Positions 1 to 8,138 of a DNA stretch of 64,000 nucleotides are shown piece by piece. Position 1 is the first letter of the stretch, and each line of letters starts with the position of its first letter. The DNA lies in the NCBI GenBank assembly GCA_023423695.1, contig JAFAFA010000048.1, positions 1 to 64,000 of the forward strand, given 5' to 3'. This DNA is from Pseudomonadota bacterium. Lineage in GTDB: Bacteria > Pseudomonadota > Alphaproteobacteria > Azospirillales > Azospirillaceae. A program made the position numbers and the translations under genes. The notes under the pieces were generated by a model. It did no database searches and was not told where the DNA came from. It saw only the letters and a program-made list of their open reading frames with translations.

Positions 1-181
1 CGCCGAAGCGGGACTTGTCGCCGTCGCGCAGCTCGACCGCTTCATGCGCGCCGGTGGAGGCGCCCGACGGCACCGCGGCGCGGCCGAAGGCGCCGCTGTC
101 CAGCGCAACGTCCACTTCCACGGTCGGGTTGCCGCGGCTGTCCAGGATTTCGCGGGCGTGAATCTCGGTGATGACGCTCAT
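1..181 (-). CDS. eno: Enolase (phosphopyruvate hydratase), N-terminal part, runs off the window
   Basis: The first 60 residues are visible and the gene continues past base 1. They contain the classic enolase opening: HAREILDSRGNPTVEV followed by the mobile catalytic loop PSGASTGAHEAVELRDGD. Enolase interconverts 2-phosphoglycerate and phosphoenolpyruvate in the cytosol. The ATG at 181 gives the expected N-terminus (MSVITEIHARE). No strong ribosome binding site precedes it. The 3' two thirds, with the Mg-binding residues, lies outside the window, so integrity cannot be judged. Confidence 0.93.
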   Translation of the reverse strand, partial: MSVITEIHAREILDSRGNPTVEVDVALDSGAFGRAAVPSGASTGAHEAVELRDGDKSRFG

Positions 182-244
182 GGGAAGGGATGTCCCGTAT
201 CTTGAAGGGTTGTTCGATCAGGCCGATGGCCGCTTTGATTTCGA

Positions 245-332
245 CCGTCAGTCCCGCGGAAGGCGGGACTCCAGGGCATGCGGAGGGAAGCCGGCGAGGC
301 GGCCTGGATCCCCGCCGTCGCGGGGATGACGG
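245..332. repeat. REP-like double palindrome
   Basis: Two short hairpins lie inside a larger inverted repeat. GTCCCGC-GGAAG-GCGGGAC is at 251-269 and ATCCCCG-CCGTCG-CGGGGAT is at 308-327. The outer edges CCGTCA...CCAGG and CCTGG...TGACGG are also complementary. This layout is typical of dispersed REP/BIME elements of proteobacterial genomes. It sits between the formate channel gene and enolase, both on the minus strand, so it may also act as a terminator or mRNA 3'-end stabiliser. It has no coding capacity. Confidence 0.7.
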
Positions 333-373
333 ATTGGAGAAAGGGTGTACCGGGAGAGGAAGTACGCCGCCGC

Positions 374-1255
374 TCAACGCAGCTTGGGACGGCGGTAGAT
401 GAACCAGTAGACCGCACCCACCATGACCGCACCGCCGATCCAGTTGCCGATGGTGACCGCGGCGAGGTTGATCAGGTAGTGACCGACCGGGATGGAAGGG
501 GCGGAGCGGCCGAGGTCGGCCCAGAAGCTGTCCGGCGCCCCCCATTCGATCAGAAGGCCGAGCGGGACGAAGTACATGTTGGCGACGCAGTGCTCGAAGC
601 CGGCGGCGACGAAAGCGGCGACCGGGAAGGTGATCGCCAGGATCTTGTCGCCGACGCTGCGCGCGCCCAAGGCCAACCAGACGGCGAGGCAGACCAGCAC
701 GTTGCAGAGGATGCCGAGGAAGAAGGCCTGGCCGGTCGGAAGCGTGCTTTTGGCAACCGCGAAATACAGCGCCGATGCGCCGACCGCGCCGTGTCCGAAG
801 GTGTATTGCCCCGACAGGAAGACCAGCAGCGCCGTGCCGGCGGCGCCGACAAAGTTGCCGATCCACACGATGGTCCACACCCGCAGCATCTGGCGGGCAT
901 GCAGCCGGCCGCTGGCCCAGGCCATCACCATCAGCGCGTCACCGGTGAACAGCTGCGCGCCGCCGACGATCACCAGGATCAGGCCCATGGAGAAGACCAG
1001 CCCGCCCAGCAGCCGGGTCACTCCGTAGGGCAGCATGCCTTCCGCCCCCGACATGGTGACGGTGGCGAACAGGCCCCCCAGCGCGATGAAGGCGCCGGCC
1101 AACACGGCCAGGGCGAACAGGGTGGGGGTGTCGTAATGTGCCTTTTTGACGCCGAGGTTTTCGGCGGCGAGCGCGATGGCGTCGGGCATCAGTGCGTCGA
1201 GAGTCTGCGGAGTCGGCTGGCTCCAGCCCCCCACGTCCTTGCTGTCCATGTTCAT
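374..1255 (-). CDS. Formate/nitrite transporter family channel (FocA/NirC-like)
   Basis: This 293-residue protein has six predicted membrane segments. Family motifs visible are VGGAQLFTGD (residues ~95-105; the usual acidic residue of the FNT signature is Q), GILCNVLVCLAVW and FEHCVANMYFVPLG. FNT proteins are pentameric inner-membrane channels for formate, nitrite or related small anions. Length and topology are complete. The ATG at 1255 has a GAGGA element about 9 bases upstream. The gene stands alone, with no pyruvate formate-lyase or nitrite reductase nearby, so the anion is unknown. Two palindromes at 1339-1353 and 1483-1497 lie in its upstream region and probably bind its regulator. Confidence 0.9.
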   Translation of the reverse strand: MNMDSKDVGGWSQPTPQTLDALMPDAIALAAENLGVKKAHYDTPTLFALAVLAGAFIALGGLFATVTMSGAEGMLPYGVTRLLGGLVFSMGLILVIVGGAQLFTGDALMVMAWASGRLHARQMLRVWTIVWIGNFVGAAGTALLVFLSGQYTFGHGAVGASALYFAVAKSTLPTGQAFFLGILCNVLVCLAVWLALGARSVGDKILAITFPVAAFVAAGFEHCVANMYFVPLGLLIEWGAPDSFWADLGRSAPSIPVGHYLINLAAVTIGNWIGGAVMVGAVYWFIYRRPKLR

Positions 1256-1338
1256 CGGTCGATGTCCTCGCTGCCGCGCATCGGTGCAGGCCCGTCGGCG
1301 GAGAGCGCTTCCGGACCCTGCCGGCTTTCGCCCCGCCT

Positions 1339-1353
1339 TGTAGCTTTACTACA
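1339..1353. promoter_or_regulatory. Palindrome TGTAG-N5-CTACA, proximal copy
   Basis: The sequence TGTAGCTTTACTACA has perfect 5-bp arms. Read on the minus strand it is TGTAGTAAAGCTACA, which shares TGTAGT....GCTACA with the distal copy at 1483-1497. It lies 84 bp upstream of the FNT start codon, where an operator would be expected. It does not match an FNR (TTGAT-N4-ATCAA) or CRP box; the cognate regulator is unknown. Confidence 0.5.
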
Positions 1354-1482
1354 TACTCCTGTCGGGGCAGCCCGTGCAAGCGCGCCCCCTGGGTAATTCC
1401 GTCGCAGGGGGCGCACAGGAGGCAGGTTGGAAAACAAGGGTTTTCCGGAAAAAGCGGTCGATGCGTGCTTCGGTTGCGGCTC

Positions 1483-1497
1483 TGTAGTGTTGCTACA
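1483..1497. promoter_or_regulatory. Palindrome TGTAG-N5-CTACA, distal copy
   Basis: The sequence TGTAGTGTTGCTACA is a second copy of the arms at 1339-1353. The centres are 144 bp apart, so two bound dimers could form a loop. No other TGTAG-N5-CTACA was noticed elsewhere in the window. Confidence 0.5.
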
Positions 1498-1607
1498 TCA
1501 TGCCTGGAGGACTGCCGACGCGGGCTGCTCAGCGCCGCGGATCTCAGACGGAATGGCTACGGATCCCGCGCTCAAGTCCGGGATGTTACGCACCAATCGG
1601 ACGGAGG

Positions 1608-2924
1608 TCAGCCAAGCAGCCGTTCGAACAGGTCGTCGCCGCCCATCTGGCCCCCCTTCAGCATCAGCTCCAGCCCATCCGCCGCGGGATGGTCGGCATG
1701 GGTGCGGCTGACGGTGACACCCGGCGCCAGGGTGCAGCGGTAGGACAGCCCCCAGCAGCCGAGCGCACGCACCGCCAGGCTCGACGTGTCGCCGCCGGCG
1801 ATGCCGACCCGGCGCAGGGGGACGGCGCGCAACACCGCTGCGACGAAGGCCGCGGTGGCCGCCGCGACCCGGCCGGCGCGGGTGGTGTCGGCCGTCCCGG
1901 GCTCCGCCGGTGCGGTCCAGACCAGCGTGTGGCGTCCGGCGGCCAAGGAGGCGGCAACCTCCCCCAACAGGCTTTCGCCATAGGCGGACTCATCGCACAG
2001 GGCGGCGGCATCGGCCTGGATGCGGCAGTAGGAACTGGCCGCTTCGATCTGCCGCCGGGTTACCGGCGACAAGCTGCCGGCCATCAGGAAGACCGGGGCT
2101 GTTGCGGTGGCGAGCGGCGCCTCCTCGGCGAGCGCGGGCGGGGATTGAGCGTCCCAATGGGAGGTCAGAGCCTGAGCGACACTGCTGGGCCCCACCGCCA
2201 GCAGCGGCTGGCGCAGGGACTGGTTCCAGATCAGCCGGCCGACGGTGGGGAGGTCGGCGCTGCGGGAGACGTCCAGAAGCACGGCGGATGGACCCTCCGC
2301 CAGCAGGCGTTCCAGCCGGATGTCGAGCGCCGCGCCGTCCAGGCAATAATCGGGGTAGTGCAGCGCCGCCATGCCGTCCAGCCCCTGCGCGGCGAGGTGG
2401 CGGCGCAGGTCGGCCTCCGCCATCGGGGTGACGGGGTGGACGCTCATGGTCGGGTGGCGGTCGATGCGGTGGACCGTTCCGCCGGTGCCGGCCGCTGCGA
2501 ACAGGGTGCTGAACAGGCAGTAGCGACCGATGTTCGGCTGTCCGCCCACCACAGGGCGGAAGCGGTTGGGGAAGTAGGGCGCAAGGGCTCGCACCGCCTC
2601 CCCGATGCTGCCGACCGTCGGTGCGCTGTCGAAGGTGGAGCAGCATTTGTAATGCATCACCGGCACGCCCAGCGCCGCGAAGAAGCGGCCGACCGGCTCC
2701 AACTCCGCCTGCATGGCGTCGGGCAGCATGCTGCGGGCCGCCCCGGCGATGCCGACGGCGTCGAGCGGGCCGCCGGCATCCCTCTGCGCGGCCTCGAGCC
2801 GGGCGACGTCGGGCACGTCGAGGAACAAGAGCGCCCGCCGCCCGGCCTTCGCCAGGGCGGCCAGCGTGTCGGTCGCCCCGGTGAAGTCGTCGCCGTACCA
2901 GCCGAGCTTCGGGATCGCCGGCAT
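1608..2924 (-). CDS. Four-carbon acid sugar kinase family protein (DUF1537; OtnK/OiaK-like)
   Basis: This 438-residue protein has the two-domain architecture of the OtnK/DenK/OiaK kinases. The N-terminal acid-binding motif is GWYGDDFTGATDT (residues 7-19), and a C-terminal ATP-binding Gly-rich stretch includes GIAGGDTSSLAVRALG and KGGQMGGDD. Family members phosphorylate 3-oxo-tetronates or 3-oxo-isoapionate. The ATG at 2924 was chosen because the RuBisCO-like gene stops at 2930, five bases upstream, which implies translational coupling. Pairing of this kinase with a RuBisCO-like protein is the arrangement known from isoapionate catabolism, where the kinase makes the 4-phosphate substrate of the RuBisCO-like enzyme. 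The exact substrate here is inferred. Confidence 0.85.
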   Translation of the reverse strand: MPAIPKLGWYGDDFTGATDTLAALAKAGRRALLFLDVPDVARLEAAQRDAGGPLDAVGIAGAARSMLPDAMQAELEPVGRFFAALGVPVMHYKCCSTFDSAPTVGSIGEAVRALAPYFPNRFRPVVGGQPNIGRYCLFSTLFAAAGTGGTVHRIDRHPTMSVHPVTPMAEADLRRHLAAQGLDGMAALHYPDYCLDGAALDIRLERLLAEGPSAVLLDVSRSADLPTVGRLIWNQSLRQPLLAVGPSSVAQALTSHWDAQSPPALAEEAPLATATAPVFLMAGSLSPVTRRQIEAASSYCRIQADAAALCDESAYGESLLGEVAASLAAGRHTLVWTAPAEPGTADTTRAGRVAAATAAFVAAVLRAVPLRRVGIAGGDTSSLAVRALGCWGLSYRCTLAPGVTVSRTHADHPAADGLELMLKGGQMGGDDLFERLLG

Positions 2925-2929
2925 GGTGG

Positions 2930-4234
2930 TCAGCCCTTCTTTCCGAAGAAGTCCAGCGACCGGCGCAACTCCGGCTGCCCCGCCGCCGCATCGTCGAGGC
3001 TGCGCCCGGCGCGGACGGCGTCCCAGGCTTGCCGGATGCTCAGCACGCCGGCCGCCGGTCCGTCGGGATGGGCCATGATGCCGCCGCCGGACATGAACAG
3101 CAGGTCGGCGGTACCGACCGCCTCCCAGGTGACCGGCACGGTGCCGGCCCATTGGCCGGAAGAGAAGGCGGGCATGACGGCGTCGGCGGCGTCGGGCGCG
3201 TCCGCCGCCAGCGGCGCCAGGCAAGCCCGGGCGCCGTCGATCACCTCGGCGTCGGGCTGGGCGAACTTGCCGTTCAGGCCGTGGACATGCATGTGGTCCA
3301 CGCCCGCCAGCCGCCACAGCGCCTGATAGGCGTCGAAGCCGATGCCGAGCAGCGGATGGCGGGAGAAGGCGCCGAAGCCGTTGCGGTGGCCGTGCAGCAC
3401 GAGGCCGCTGTGCCGGCGCAGCGTCTGCACCGCCGAATGGCCGCACCAGTTCAGGCTGACCATGATGCAGGATCCGCCCTCGCGCTCCACCAGATCGGTG
3501 TGGCGCCGCATGGCGTCGGTCTCGTCGGTGATGTTGAAGGCGACCATCACATGCTTGCCGGTGCGGTCCTGGTGGCGGCGCACCCGGTCCATCACGGCGG
3601 GGATGCGCTGGGCCAGCGGCGCATGGGCCGGGTCGGCGCAGATCTCGTCGTCCTTGATGAAGTCCAGCCCGGCGGCGCACAGCGTGCCGACCAGCTCTCC
3701 GGTCTCCTCGGCCGACAGCCCGACATTCGGCTTGATGATGGAACCGACCAGCGGCCCGTCCTGCACCCCGGTCAGCCGGCGCGTTCCGGCGACGCCGTGG
3801 CGGGGCAGGTCGAACTGCGCGCGGTAGGACTGGGGAATGCGCAGGGATTCAAGACGCAGGCCGGTGACCTCGCCCAGATCGTAGAGGTTGCCGGCGACCG
3901 TGGCGGCCAGCGTGGGCAGGTTGGCGCCGATGTTGGCGGTGGGGAAGGAGATGGTGATGCGGGCGCGCTGCCAGGGACCGGGGGTGCGCTGACGCTCCAG
4001 CCACGTGTTGGGCAGGGCAGGGATGTCGGCGGCGTCGAGCGTTTCCACCGATTCGACGATGGCGCGGGCGCGGGCGCGCAGATCGTCTGTCTCGCCATGG
4101 ACGCGGGTGAAGGTGCCGCAGGACTGCTCCCCCGCCATCACCTCCGCCACCTTGGCCGGGGCGAGGGGGGTTTCGATCAGGTATGTGGCTTCGATGCGGT
4201 CGGCGTGCATGGGCTTGGCCTTGTTCGGTCGCAT
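2930..4234 (-). CDS. RuBisCO-like protein, probably acting on a phosphorylated branched 3-oxo acid sugar
   Basis: This 434-residue protein belongs to the RuBisCO large-subunit superfamily. Equivalents of RuBisCO catalytic positions are visible: K168 in GSIIKP, the K194-D-D196-E197 carbamylation and metal motif, H283/R284, H316/H318 and loop-6 K323 in NGKF. It therefore keeps the Mg-enolate machinery, unlike many form IV proteins that lost KDDE. It is not expected to fix CO2. Family members OiaX and OiaT decarboxylate, or transcarboxylate and hydrolyse, 3-oxo-isoapionate 4-phosphate. The co-transcribed DUF1537 kinase and TRAP importer support such a role, but the two activities cannot be told apart here. 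The start at 4234 is an ATG; an alternative ATG at 4210 has an equally weak ribosome site. Confidence 0.85.
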   Translation of the reverse strand: MRPNKAKPMHADRIEATYLIETPLAPAKVAEVMAGEQSCGTFTRVHGETDDLRARARAIVESVETLDAADIPALPNTWLERQRTPGPWQRARITISFPTANIGANLPTLAATVAGNLYDLGEVTGLRLESLRIPQSYRAQFDLPRHGVAGTRRLTGVQDGPLVGSIIKPNVGLSAEETGELVGTLCAAGLDFIKDDEICADPAHAPLAQRIPAVMDRVRRHQDRTGKHVMVAFNITDETDAMRRHTDLVEREGGSCIMVSLNWCGHSAVQTLRRHSGLVLHGHRNGFGAFSRHPLLGIGFDAYQALWRLAGVDHMHVHGLNGKFAQPDAEVIDGARACLAPLAADAPDAADAVMPAFSSGQWAGTVPVTWEAVGTADLLFMSGGGIMAHPDGPAAGVLSIRQAWDAVRAGRSLDDAAAGQPELRRSLDFFGKKG

Positions 4235-4255
4235 GGAGGAGCGGTGGCTTATTGC

Positions 4256-4359
4256 CCCCCACCTAGCCTCCCCCGCTGGGCGGGGGAGGGACTGCCGCCG
4301 CTCTCCCGCTTCAGCACTCGTCCCCTCCCCCGCCCTGGGGGGGAGGGTTAGGGTGGGGG
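4256..4359. repeat. C-rich/G-rich inverted repeat between two operon genes
   Basis: A left arm beginning CCCCCACCTAGCC and containing CTCCCCCGCTGGGCGGGGGAG is mirrored by a right arm with CCTCCCCCGCCCTGGGGG and a GGGTTAGGGTGGGGG end. Inner short hairpins sit within a longer outer inverted repeat of about 104 bases. The composition differs sharply from neighbouring coding DNA and resembles a dispersed non-coding repeat. It lies between the VOC gene and the RuBisCO-like gene and could attenuate or stabilise the transcript. Confidence 0.65.
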
Positions 4360-4401
4360 TCTAAACCTGTCGGGGGTCTAACTTCCCCTTACAGATTGCT
4401 C

Positions 4402-4941
4402 TTACAGCTTGCTCAAATCCGGAAACGGCCGCACCGGATCGGACCCGTCCCAGCCCATCGACGCCTCGCGGATCAGGTCGAACATCCTGCCCTTCGGCCC
4501 GGCGACCTCTGACAACTCGATCACCGTGCCGGGATGGTATTCGGTGTCGAAATAGACGAAGCGGCCCTTCTCGCCGACCTCGCCGCTCATCACCGGCTTG
4601 AAGCCCTGGCCGAGCAGCCGCTCCAGGTCGGCGTCGTAATCCTCGGTCCAGTAGGCGACATGCTGCAGGCCCGTGTTCCCGGACTGGAGGAAGTCGCGGT
4701 ACATCGACGGCGCATCGTTGCGGGTCTGGATCAGTTCCATCTGCAGCGGACCGGAGTTGGCCAACGCAACCGAATTGTGAACCTCGTAGGATTCGCCGCG
4801 GTAGGTGTAGTTCCGGATCGGAACCCGCTCGTTGTAGAACCAGGGACCGATGCCGAGCGTGCTGCTCCAATAGTCCATGGCGGCCTCGATGTCGCGCACG
4901 ACGTAGCCAGCCTGACGGATCTGGCCGAAGAATCGGCTCAT
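4402..4941 (-). CDS. VOC (glyoxalase/bleomycin-resistance/dioxygenase) superfamily protein
   Basis: This 179-residue protein has the paired beta-alpha-beta-beta-beta modules of the vicinal oxygen chelate fold. An N-terminal GYVVRDIEAAMDYWSSTLG half is followed by LQHVAYWTEDYDADLERLLGQG. Candidate metal ligands are Q/E and H residues, including the H in LQHVAYW and the E in VIELSE. VOC enzymes include epimerases, isomerases, lyases and dioxygenases, so the fold gives chemistry type but not substrate. A GGAG element 8 bases before the ATG at 4941 supports the start. Its position between the TRAP genes and the RuBisCO-like gene suggests a step on the same imported acid sugar, perhaps isomerisation. 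This is an unassigned member of that pathway. Confidence 0.75.
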   Translation of the reverse strand: MSRFFGQIRQAGYVVRDIEAAMDYWSSTLGIGPWFYNERVPIRNYTYRGESYEVHNSVALANSGPLQMELIQTRNDAPSMYRDFLQSGNTGLQHVAYWTEDYDADLERLLGQGFKPVMSGEVGEKGRFVYFDTEYHPGTVIELSEVAGPKGRMFDLIREASMGWDGSDPVRPFPDLSKL

Positions 4942-5014
4942 TGAAGAAACTCCAGATAAGAGGGGATTCGGGGAAGACCGGTGGCTTTAACGGGCGCTGA
5001 AACCAAGCCCGCTC

Positions 5015-6913
5015 TCAGCGGGCGAGGAACCCGGTCGAAATCCAGGGGATGGCGGCGACGATCACCAGACCGACCAGCAGCGCCCCGACATAGCCCCAGA
5101 TGTGCTTCAGGCCTTCGTCGGGATTGACCTTGCTGATGGCGCAGGCGCCGTAGTAGCCGACGCCGAAGGGCGGGGCGAACAGGCCGATGCCCATGGCGAA
5201 GATGACGACCATCGCATAGTGGACCTCATGCACCCCGGCGGCGCGGGCGATGGGGAACAGCAGCGGGCCGAACAGGACGATGGCGGGGATGCCTTCCAGA
5301 ACGCTGCCCAGGATGATGAAGGCGACGATGGAGATGGCGAGGAAGCCGTAGGCGCCGCCGGGGATGCCGGCCATGAAGCGGGCGAGGTCGGACGAGAAGC
5401 CGGACTGGGTCAGGCCCCAGGCCATCGAGGTGGCGCAGCCGACGATGAAGATGATGGCACCGGTCAGCGACGCCGTTTCGATCAGCATCGGCTTCAGACG
5501 GCCCCAGTCGAACTGACGGTAGATCAGCAGCCCGGCGATGGTGGAATAGGCGATGCCGATGGTCGACACCTCGGTCGCCGTCGCGATGCCCTCGACGACT
5601 GCGGCGCGGATGACGAAGGGCAGCAGGATGGCGGGCAGCGCCACCATGGCGAGCCGGGCGATCTCGCGGCCGGGGGTGCGCTCGACATGGCTCAGATCCT
5701 CATGCCGGTAGCGCCGCCAGACGACGAAGCACAGGCAGGCACCCAGAACCACGCCCGGCAGCATGCCGCCGGTGAACAGTGCGGCGATCGACACGCCGGT
5801 GACCGACCCGATGGTGATCAGCACGATGCTGGGCGGGATCGTCTCGGTCTGCGCACCCGTCGCCGACAAGAGCGCCACCAGATCGCCCGGAGGGGCACCA
5901 CGTTTCTTCATTTCGGGGAACAGCACCGGCGCGATGGCCGCCATGTCGGCGATCTTCGATCCGGAGATGCCGGACACCAGATACATCGCGCCGATCAGCA
6001 CATAGGACAGGCCGCCGCGGACATGGCCCAAGAGGCTGGCCAGGAACTGGATCATGGCGCGGGCCATGCCGGTCATCTCGATCAGGAGGCCGAGAAAGAC
6101 GAACAGCGGCACCGCCAGCAGGATCAGGTGGCTCATCCCCTCGTCCAGCCGGCCGACCATCACCAGCAGCGGCGTGGAGGTGGTCAGCGCCAGATAGGCG
6201 AAGGTGGCGAGCGCGAAGGAGAAGGCGATGGGCACGCCGGCGAAGACATTGGCCGCGACCAGCCCGACGAAGAAGATGATGAGGTTCAGTTGCCCCAGCG
6301 GCTTCAGCACCGGCCCGGCGACCCAGAAGCCGGCGACGATGGCGCCCGTCACCAGCGCAGCCGCCAGGACGGTCAGCGGCCGGGCGACCCGCAGCAGGCG
6401 GAACAACGCCGCCACCAGCATCAACCCGAGCCCGACCGGCAGGGCCGAGGCGCGCCAAGCGTTGGACACCTCCATCGCCGGGGTGGTGATGAACTGTTCC
6501 TCGATCGCGTAATCGACGGCGTGGTAGAGCACCAGCACCAGGAAGGCGATGGGGGCGGTGATGGCGATGCATTCCAAGAGGCTGCGCGTCTGCGGACCGA
6601 CGCGGCTGACCAGACCGGTCATCCGCATATGCTCGCCCCGGCGAAGCGCCACCACGGCGCCCAGCATCGACAGCCAGAGGAACAGGATCGAGGCCAGTTC
6701 GTCCGACCAGACCAGCGGGGTGTGGAACAGGTAGCGGGCGACGACGCCGGCCAGCAGGACGACGATCTCGACCAGCACCAGAAGGCCCGCCGCCATCTCC
6801 ACCGTGACCGACAGGCCATGGTCGATCTTGCGGAGCAGCGAAGAGGCGCCGCCGGAGCCTAAGCTGCCGGGTGTCTCCGCAAAGCCGTGGACCGGTTCGG
6901 ACAGGTGGGACAT
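5015..6913 (-). CDS. TRAP transporter fused permease (DctQ-DctM)
   Basis: This 632-residue inner-membrane protein begins with a four-helix DctQ-like domain (residues ~25-180, with the VARYLFHTPLVWSDELA motif). A linker helix region leads into a DctM-like domain of about 12 segments, including GMLPGVVLGACL and FAPPFGVGYYGACA. TRAP permeases use the sodium gradient to import acids delivered by a periplasmic binding protein. The ATG at 6913 is preferred over the more upstream ATG at 6931 because AAGGA lies about 9 bases before it. The gene follows the binding-protein gene by 53 bases on the same strand. Fusion of Q and M is a known subfamily trait and contrasts with the separate genes of the second TRAP system at 14-16.9 kb. 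Confidence 0.92.
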   Translation of the reverse strand: MSHLSEPVHGFAETPGSLGSGGASSLLRKIDHGLSVTVEMAAGLLVLVEIVVLLAGVVARYLFHTPLVWSDELASILFLWLSMLGAVVALRRGEHMRMTGLVSRVGPQTRSLLECIAITAPIAFLVLVLYHAVDYAIEEQFITTPAMEVSNAWRASALPVGLGLMLVAALFRLLRVARPLTVLAAALVTGAIVAGFWVAGPVLKPLGQLNLIIFFVGLVAANVFAGVPIAFSFALATFAYLALTTSTPLLVMVGRLDEGMSHLILLAVPLFVFLGLLIEMTGMARAMIQFLASLLGHVRGGLSYVLIGAMYLVSGISGSKIADMAAIAPVLFPEMKKRGAPPGDLVALLSATGAQTETIPPSIVLITIGSVTGVSIAALFTGGMLPGVVLGACLCFVVWRRYRHEDLSHVERTPGREIARLAMVALPAILLPFVIRAAVVEGIATATEVSTIGIAYSTIAGLLIYRQFDWGRLKPMLIETASLTGAIIFIVGCATSMAWGLTQSGFSSDLARFMAGIPGGAYGFLAISIVAFIILGSVLEGIPAIVLFGPLLFPIARAAGVHEVHYAMVVIFAMGIGLFAPPFGVGYYGACAISKVNPDEGLKHIWGYVGALLVGLVIVAAIPWISTGFLAR

Positions 6914-6966
6914 GGCGGGGGGTTCCTTCATGGGGGGGCGGGACCGGGGAGGGGAGGGGCGGCGGG

Positions 6967-7995
6967 TCAGGCGAGCTTGCCGACCGCTTCCTCCAGCAGG
7001 CCCCAGGCCTCGTCCCCGAAACGGCCCTTCCATTCGCCGTAGAAGCCGGACTCGCGCAGCTTGGCGCGGAAGCTGTCGGGCGACGGCTGGTTGAAGGCCA
7101 GACCCTTCGATTCCAGATCCGTCTTCACCGACTGGTTCAGCGCCTTGATGTCGCCGCGCTGGGCCATGCCGGCGTCATTGATGGCGTTGGCGACGATGGT
7201 CTGCATGTCCGCCGGCAAACCCTTCCAGGCGCGGCCGTTGGCGATGAACCAGAAGCCGTCCCAGATGTGGTTCGACAGGGAGCAGTATTTCTGCACCTCG
7301 TACAGCTTGGCGACCTGGATGATCGGCAGCGGGTTCTCCTGCGCGTCGACGATCCGGGTCTGCAGCGAGGAATAGACCTCGCTGAACTGCAGGCTGGTGG
7401 GGGCGGCACCCAGGCCCTTGAACATGGCGATGCTGAGCGGGCTGACCGGAACGCGGATCTTCAGGCCGCTCATGTCGGCGGCCGAGCCGATGGCCTTGTC
7501 GCCGCTGGTCATCTGGCGGAAGCCGTTGTCCCACATCTTCTCGAAGGCGTAGAGGCCGACCTTGGAGATGGCGTTGCGGACATGGGCGCCCAGCTTGCCG
7601 TCCATCGCCTTCCACACCTGATCGTAGTCGGAGAAGGCGAAGCCGACCGCGTTGATGGCGGCGACCGGAACCAGCGTGGCGATGACCAGGGCCGACGGCG
7701 TGAAGAAGGTCAGCCCGCCGCTGCGCACCTGGCTCAGCATGTCGGTGTCGCCGCCGAGCTGGTTGTTGGGGAAAATCTTGACCTCGACCCGCCCGTTCGA
7801 TTCCTTCGCGATGCGCTCCGCCGCCTCGTGGGCGCGGACGTTCAGCGGATGGGTCAGCGGCAGGTTGTTGCCATATTTCAGTTCGAATTCCGCGGCGCGT
7901 GCGATGTGCGGCATGCCGATGACGGCACCGGCGGCGCCAATCGCGGGAGCGGTGGCGATGGCCTTCAGCATGGTGCGGCGCGTAAGAATGGTCAT
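6967..7995 (-). CDS. TRAP transporter substrate-binding protein (DctP family)
   Basis: This 342-residue periplasmic protein starts with a twin-arginine-containing signal (LTRRTMLKA, then a hydrophobic stretch ending ARAAEF), suggesting Tat or Sec export. The DctP fold is seen in KYGNNLPLTHPLNVRAHEAAERI, the conserved GLKIRVP segment (residues ~155-165, whose Arg binds the substrate carboxylate) and LQTRIVDAQENP. The ATG at 7995 has a GGGAGGA ribosome site 6 bases upstream. It is the first gene of the minus-strand catabolic operon and diverges from the LacI regulator. The ligand is predicted to be an acid sugar. Confidence 0.93.
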   Translation of the reverse strand: MTILTRRTMLKAIATAPAIGAAGAVIGMPHIARAAEFELKYGNNLPLTHPLNVRAHEAAERIAKESNGRVEVKIFPNNQLGGDTDMLSQVRSGGLTFFTPSALVIATLVPVAAINAVGFAFSDYDQVWKAMDGKLGAHVRNAISKVGLYAFEKMWDNGFRQMTSGDKAIGSAADMSGLKIRVPVSPLSIAMFKGLGAAPTSLQFSEVYSSLQTRIVDAQENPLPIIQVAKLYEVQKYCSLSNHIWDGFWFIANGRAWKGLPADMQTIVANAINDAGMAQRGDIKALNQSVKTDLESKGLAFNQPSPDSFRAKLRESGFYGEWKGRFGDEAWGLLEEAVGKLA

Positions 7996-8087
7996 GTTCG
8001 ATCCTCCCATAAGGTTCCGGCCGACGTTGCTGTTTCCGGCCTTGCGTTTCTGATGTGATCTGATGTCAATTGATGATTGTTGGTCGG

Positions 8088-8116
8088 ACGGTAGGTCCAG
8101 GGCCGACAAGTGTCAA
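8088..8116 (-). promoter_or_regulatory. Predicted sigma-70 promoter of the TRAP/RuBisCO-like operon
   Basis: On the minus strand, TTGACA (8116-8111) and TACCGT (8093-8088) are separated by exactly 17 bases. Both point toward the TRAP binding-protein gene, whose start is 93 bases downstream of the -10. The -35 overlaps a candidate LacI operator at 8113-8126. Confidence 0.45.
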
Positions 8117-8126
8117 ACGCGAATGA
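8113..8126. promoter_or_regulatory. Candidate LacI-family operator
   Basis: TCAAACGCGAATGA is an imperfect palindrome (10 of 14 positions symmetric) with the central CGCG typical of LacI-family sites. It overlaps the -35 of the operon promoter and lies 13 bases before the regulator's own ATG. Binding there would repress the operon and probably the regulator gene. Confidence 0.4.
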
Positions 8127-8138
8127 TGATGGTTTTTG

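Larger units (their letters stand above)
1256..1607. other. 352-bp non-coding region upstream of the FNT channel
   Basis: The stretch separates the FNT start codon (1255) from the end of the DUF1537 kinase gene (1608). Both genes are on the minus strand, so it holds the FNT promoter and the 3' end of the sugar-acid operon. The only clear structure is a pair of TGTAG-N5-CTACA palindromes, listed separately. No convincing gene was found here. Confidence 0.6.

Noticed and set aside
5102..6862. A 586-codon open frame opposite the fused TRAP permease
   Set aside because: Asp/Gly/His/Gln-rich low-complexity translation, the usual shadow of hydrophobic codons on the other strand.
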